Source: Bradyrhizobium sp. ARR65
GTDB taxonomy: Bacteria > Pseudomonadota > Alphaproteobacteria > Rhizobiales > Xanthobacteraceae
Assembly: GCF_000472385.1 (NCBI RefSeq)
Contig: NZ_AWZU01000001.1
Location: 193 to 64,192 of the forward strand
Direction: 5' to 3'
Length of the DNA stretch: 64,000 bases
Part shown: positions 63,678 to 64,000 of the stretch, in pieces
How the letters are laid out: every line of letters begins with the position of its first letter
Numbering within the stretch: position 1 is the stretch's first letter
The notes under the pieces: generated by a model
The model's database searches: none
What the model saw: only the letters and a program-made list of their open reading frames with translations
What the model was told of the DNA's origin: nothing
Program-made: the position numbers and the translations under genes

Positions 63678-64000
63678 ATGGTCGTGCTCAATCGCATCTA
63701 CACGCGTACCGGCGACGACGGCACCACCGCGCTCGGCAGTGGCGAGCGCCGTCCGAAATTCGATCTGCGCGTTTCCGCCTATGGAACCGTCGACGAGACC
63801 AACGCCGCCATCGGCGTGGCGCGGCTGCATGTGAAGGACATGGCTGAGCTCGACGCCATGCTGGGGCTGATCCAGAACGACCTGTTCGATCTGGGCGCCG
63901 ACCTCTCGGTGCCGCAGCGCGAGGGCAAGGCGGAGCGCCTGCGCATGGTGTCGAGCCAGGTCGAGCGCCTGGAACGCGATATTGACAGTCTGAATGCGAA
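63678..64000 (+). CDS. cob(I)alamin adenosyltransferase, PduO type (partial, runs off the right edge)
   Basis: The first 107 residues are present from ATG 63678. The start Asn-Arg-Ile-Tyr-Thr-Arg-Thr-Gly-Asp-Asp-Gly-Thr-Thr and Arg-Val-Ser-Ala-Tyr-Gly-Thr-Val-Asp-Glu-Thr-Asn-Ala match PduO/MMAB enzymes, which transfer the adenosyl group of ATP to cob(I)alamin to make coenzyme B12. The 3' half is outside the window. Confidence 0.93.
   Translation, partial: MVVLNRIYTRTGDDGTTALGSGERRPKFDLRVSAYGTVDETNAAIGVARLHVKDMAELDAMLGLIQNDLFDLGADLSVPQREGKAERLRMVSSQVERLERDIDSLNA

Overview
The window is a stretch of chromosome from a GC-rich alphaproteobacterium, most probably Bradyrhizobium or a close relative in the Bradyrhizobiaceae. 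The evidence is the gene content (a cyclic-glucan exporter of the NdvA type, a TrcR/DUF1013 regulator, the ispH-thrB-rnhA order, DUF2336), an outer-membrane protein whose mature end resembles Bradyrhizobium porins, CtrA- and FixK-type sites, and several families of palindromic intergenic repeats familiar from that group. I see no rRNA, CRISPR array, transposase, integrase or prophage gene. Most of the window is ordinary core and accessory chromosome.

Layout. 1-620 is non-coding and holds a structured element with a 16-bp perfect stem. 624-12065 carries a TPR/glycosyltransferase-like protein, an aldo/keto reductase and thioesterase pair, a Nudix hydrolase, several secreted proteins of unknown function, a beta-propeller protein, an SDR and a Na+/H+ antiporter. 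12190-12963 is a secreted TPR plus LprI-like gene broken by one in-frame stop. 13262-17926 has prpE, a lipoprotein, a small DUF protein, an OmpW-like porin behind a perfect FNR/FixK box, and trcR. 18232-24874 has ispH-thrB-rnhA, a peroxiredoxin, a long-chain acyl-CoA ligase and a D,D-carboxypeptidase with a long Ala/Lys/Pro tail. 25070-31411 has ndvA, an orphan ABC binding protein, a HisE-like protein, a YqaA/DedA membrane protein, a secreted Cys-rich protein and a nitronate monooxygenase.

31535-33341 is minCDE, preceded by a perfect CtrA site, a one-mismatch second site and two GANTC sites. 33385-40837 has a TesB-like thioesterase, an acyl-CoA ligase, a second nitronate-monooxygenase paralogue lacking the catalytic histidine, an 82-aa unknown behind another perfect CtrA site, two proline/alanine-rich exported proteins and a DUF2336 protein. 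A tRNA-Leu(CAA) with its own promoter follows, then a thiol-redox and export group (DsbB-like, AbrB, PsiF-like, TauE-like, DsbA-like).

46118-53850 has a small membrane protein, an operon of an HtrA-like pseudoprotease with all three catalytic residues replaced plus an esterase, two tandem ABC exporters (MsbA-like and SbmA/YddA-like) and a DHDPS-fold enzyme without the usual tyrosine. 53972-55358 is a complete ECF41 unit: AhpD-like protein, ECF41 sigma factor and an exact ECF41-type promoter. The rest is an HNH endonuclease, an alkA-DUF2855-flavin monooxygenase operon, gluQ, a soluble hybrid histidine kinase that overlaps a YihY gene tail to tail, a twin-helix small protein and the start of a PduO-type cobalamin adenosyltransferase that runs off the right edge.

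The most interesting signals are regulatory (CtrA, ECF41, FixK-type sites) and degenerate-enzyme cases (pseudoprotease, His-less nitronate monooxygenase, nonsense-split gene). I found no convincing new multi-gene defence or biosynthetic system.
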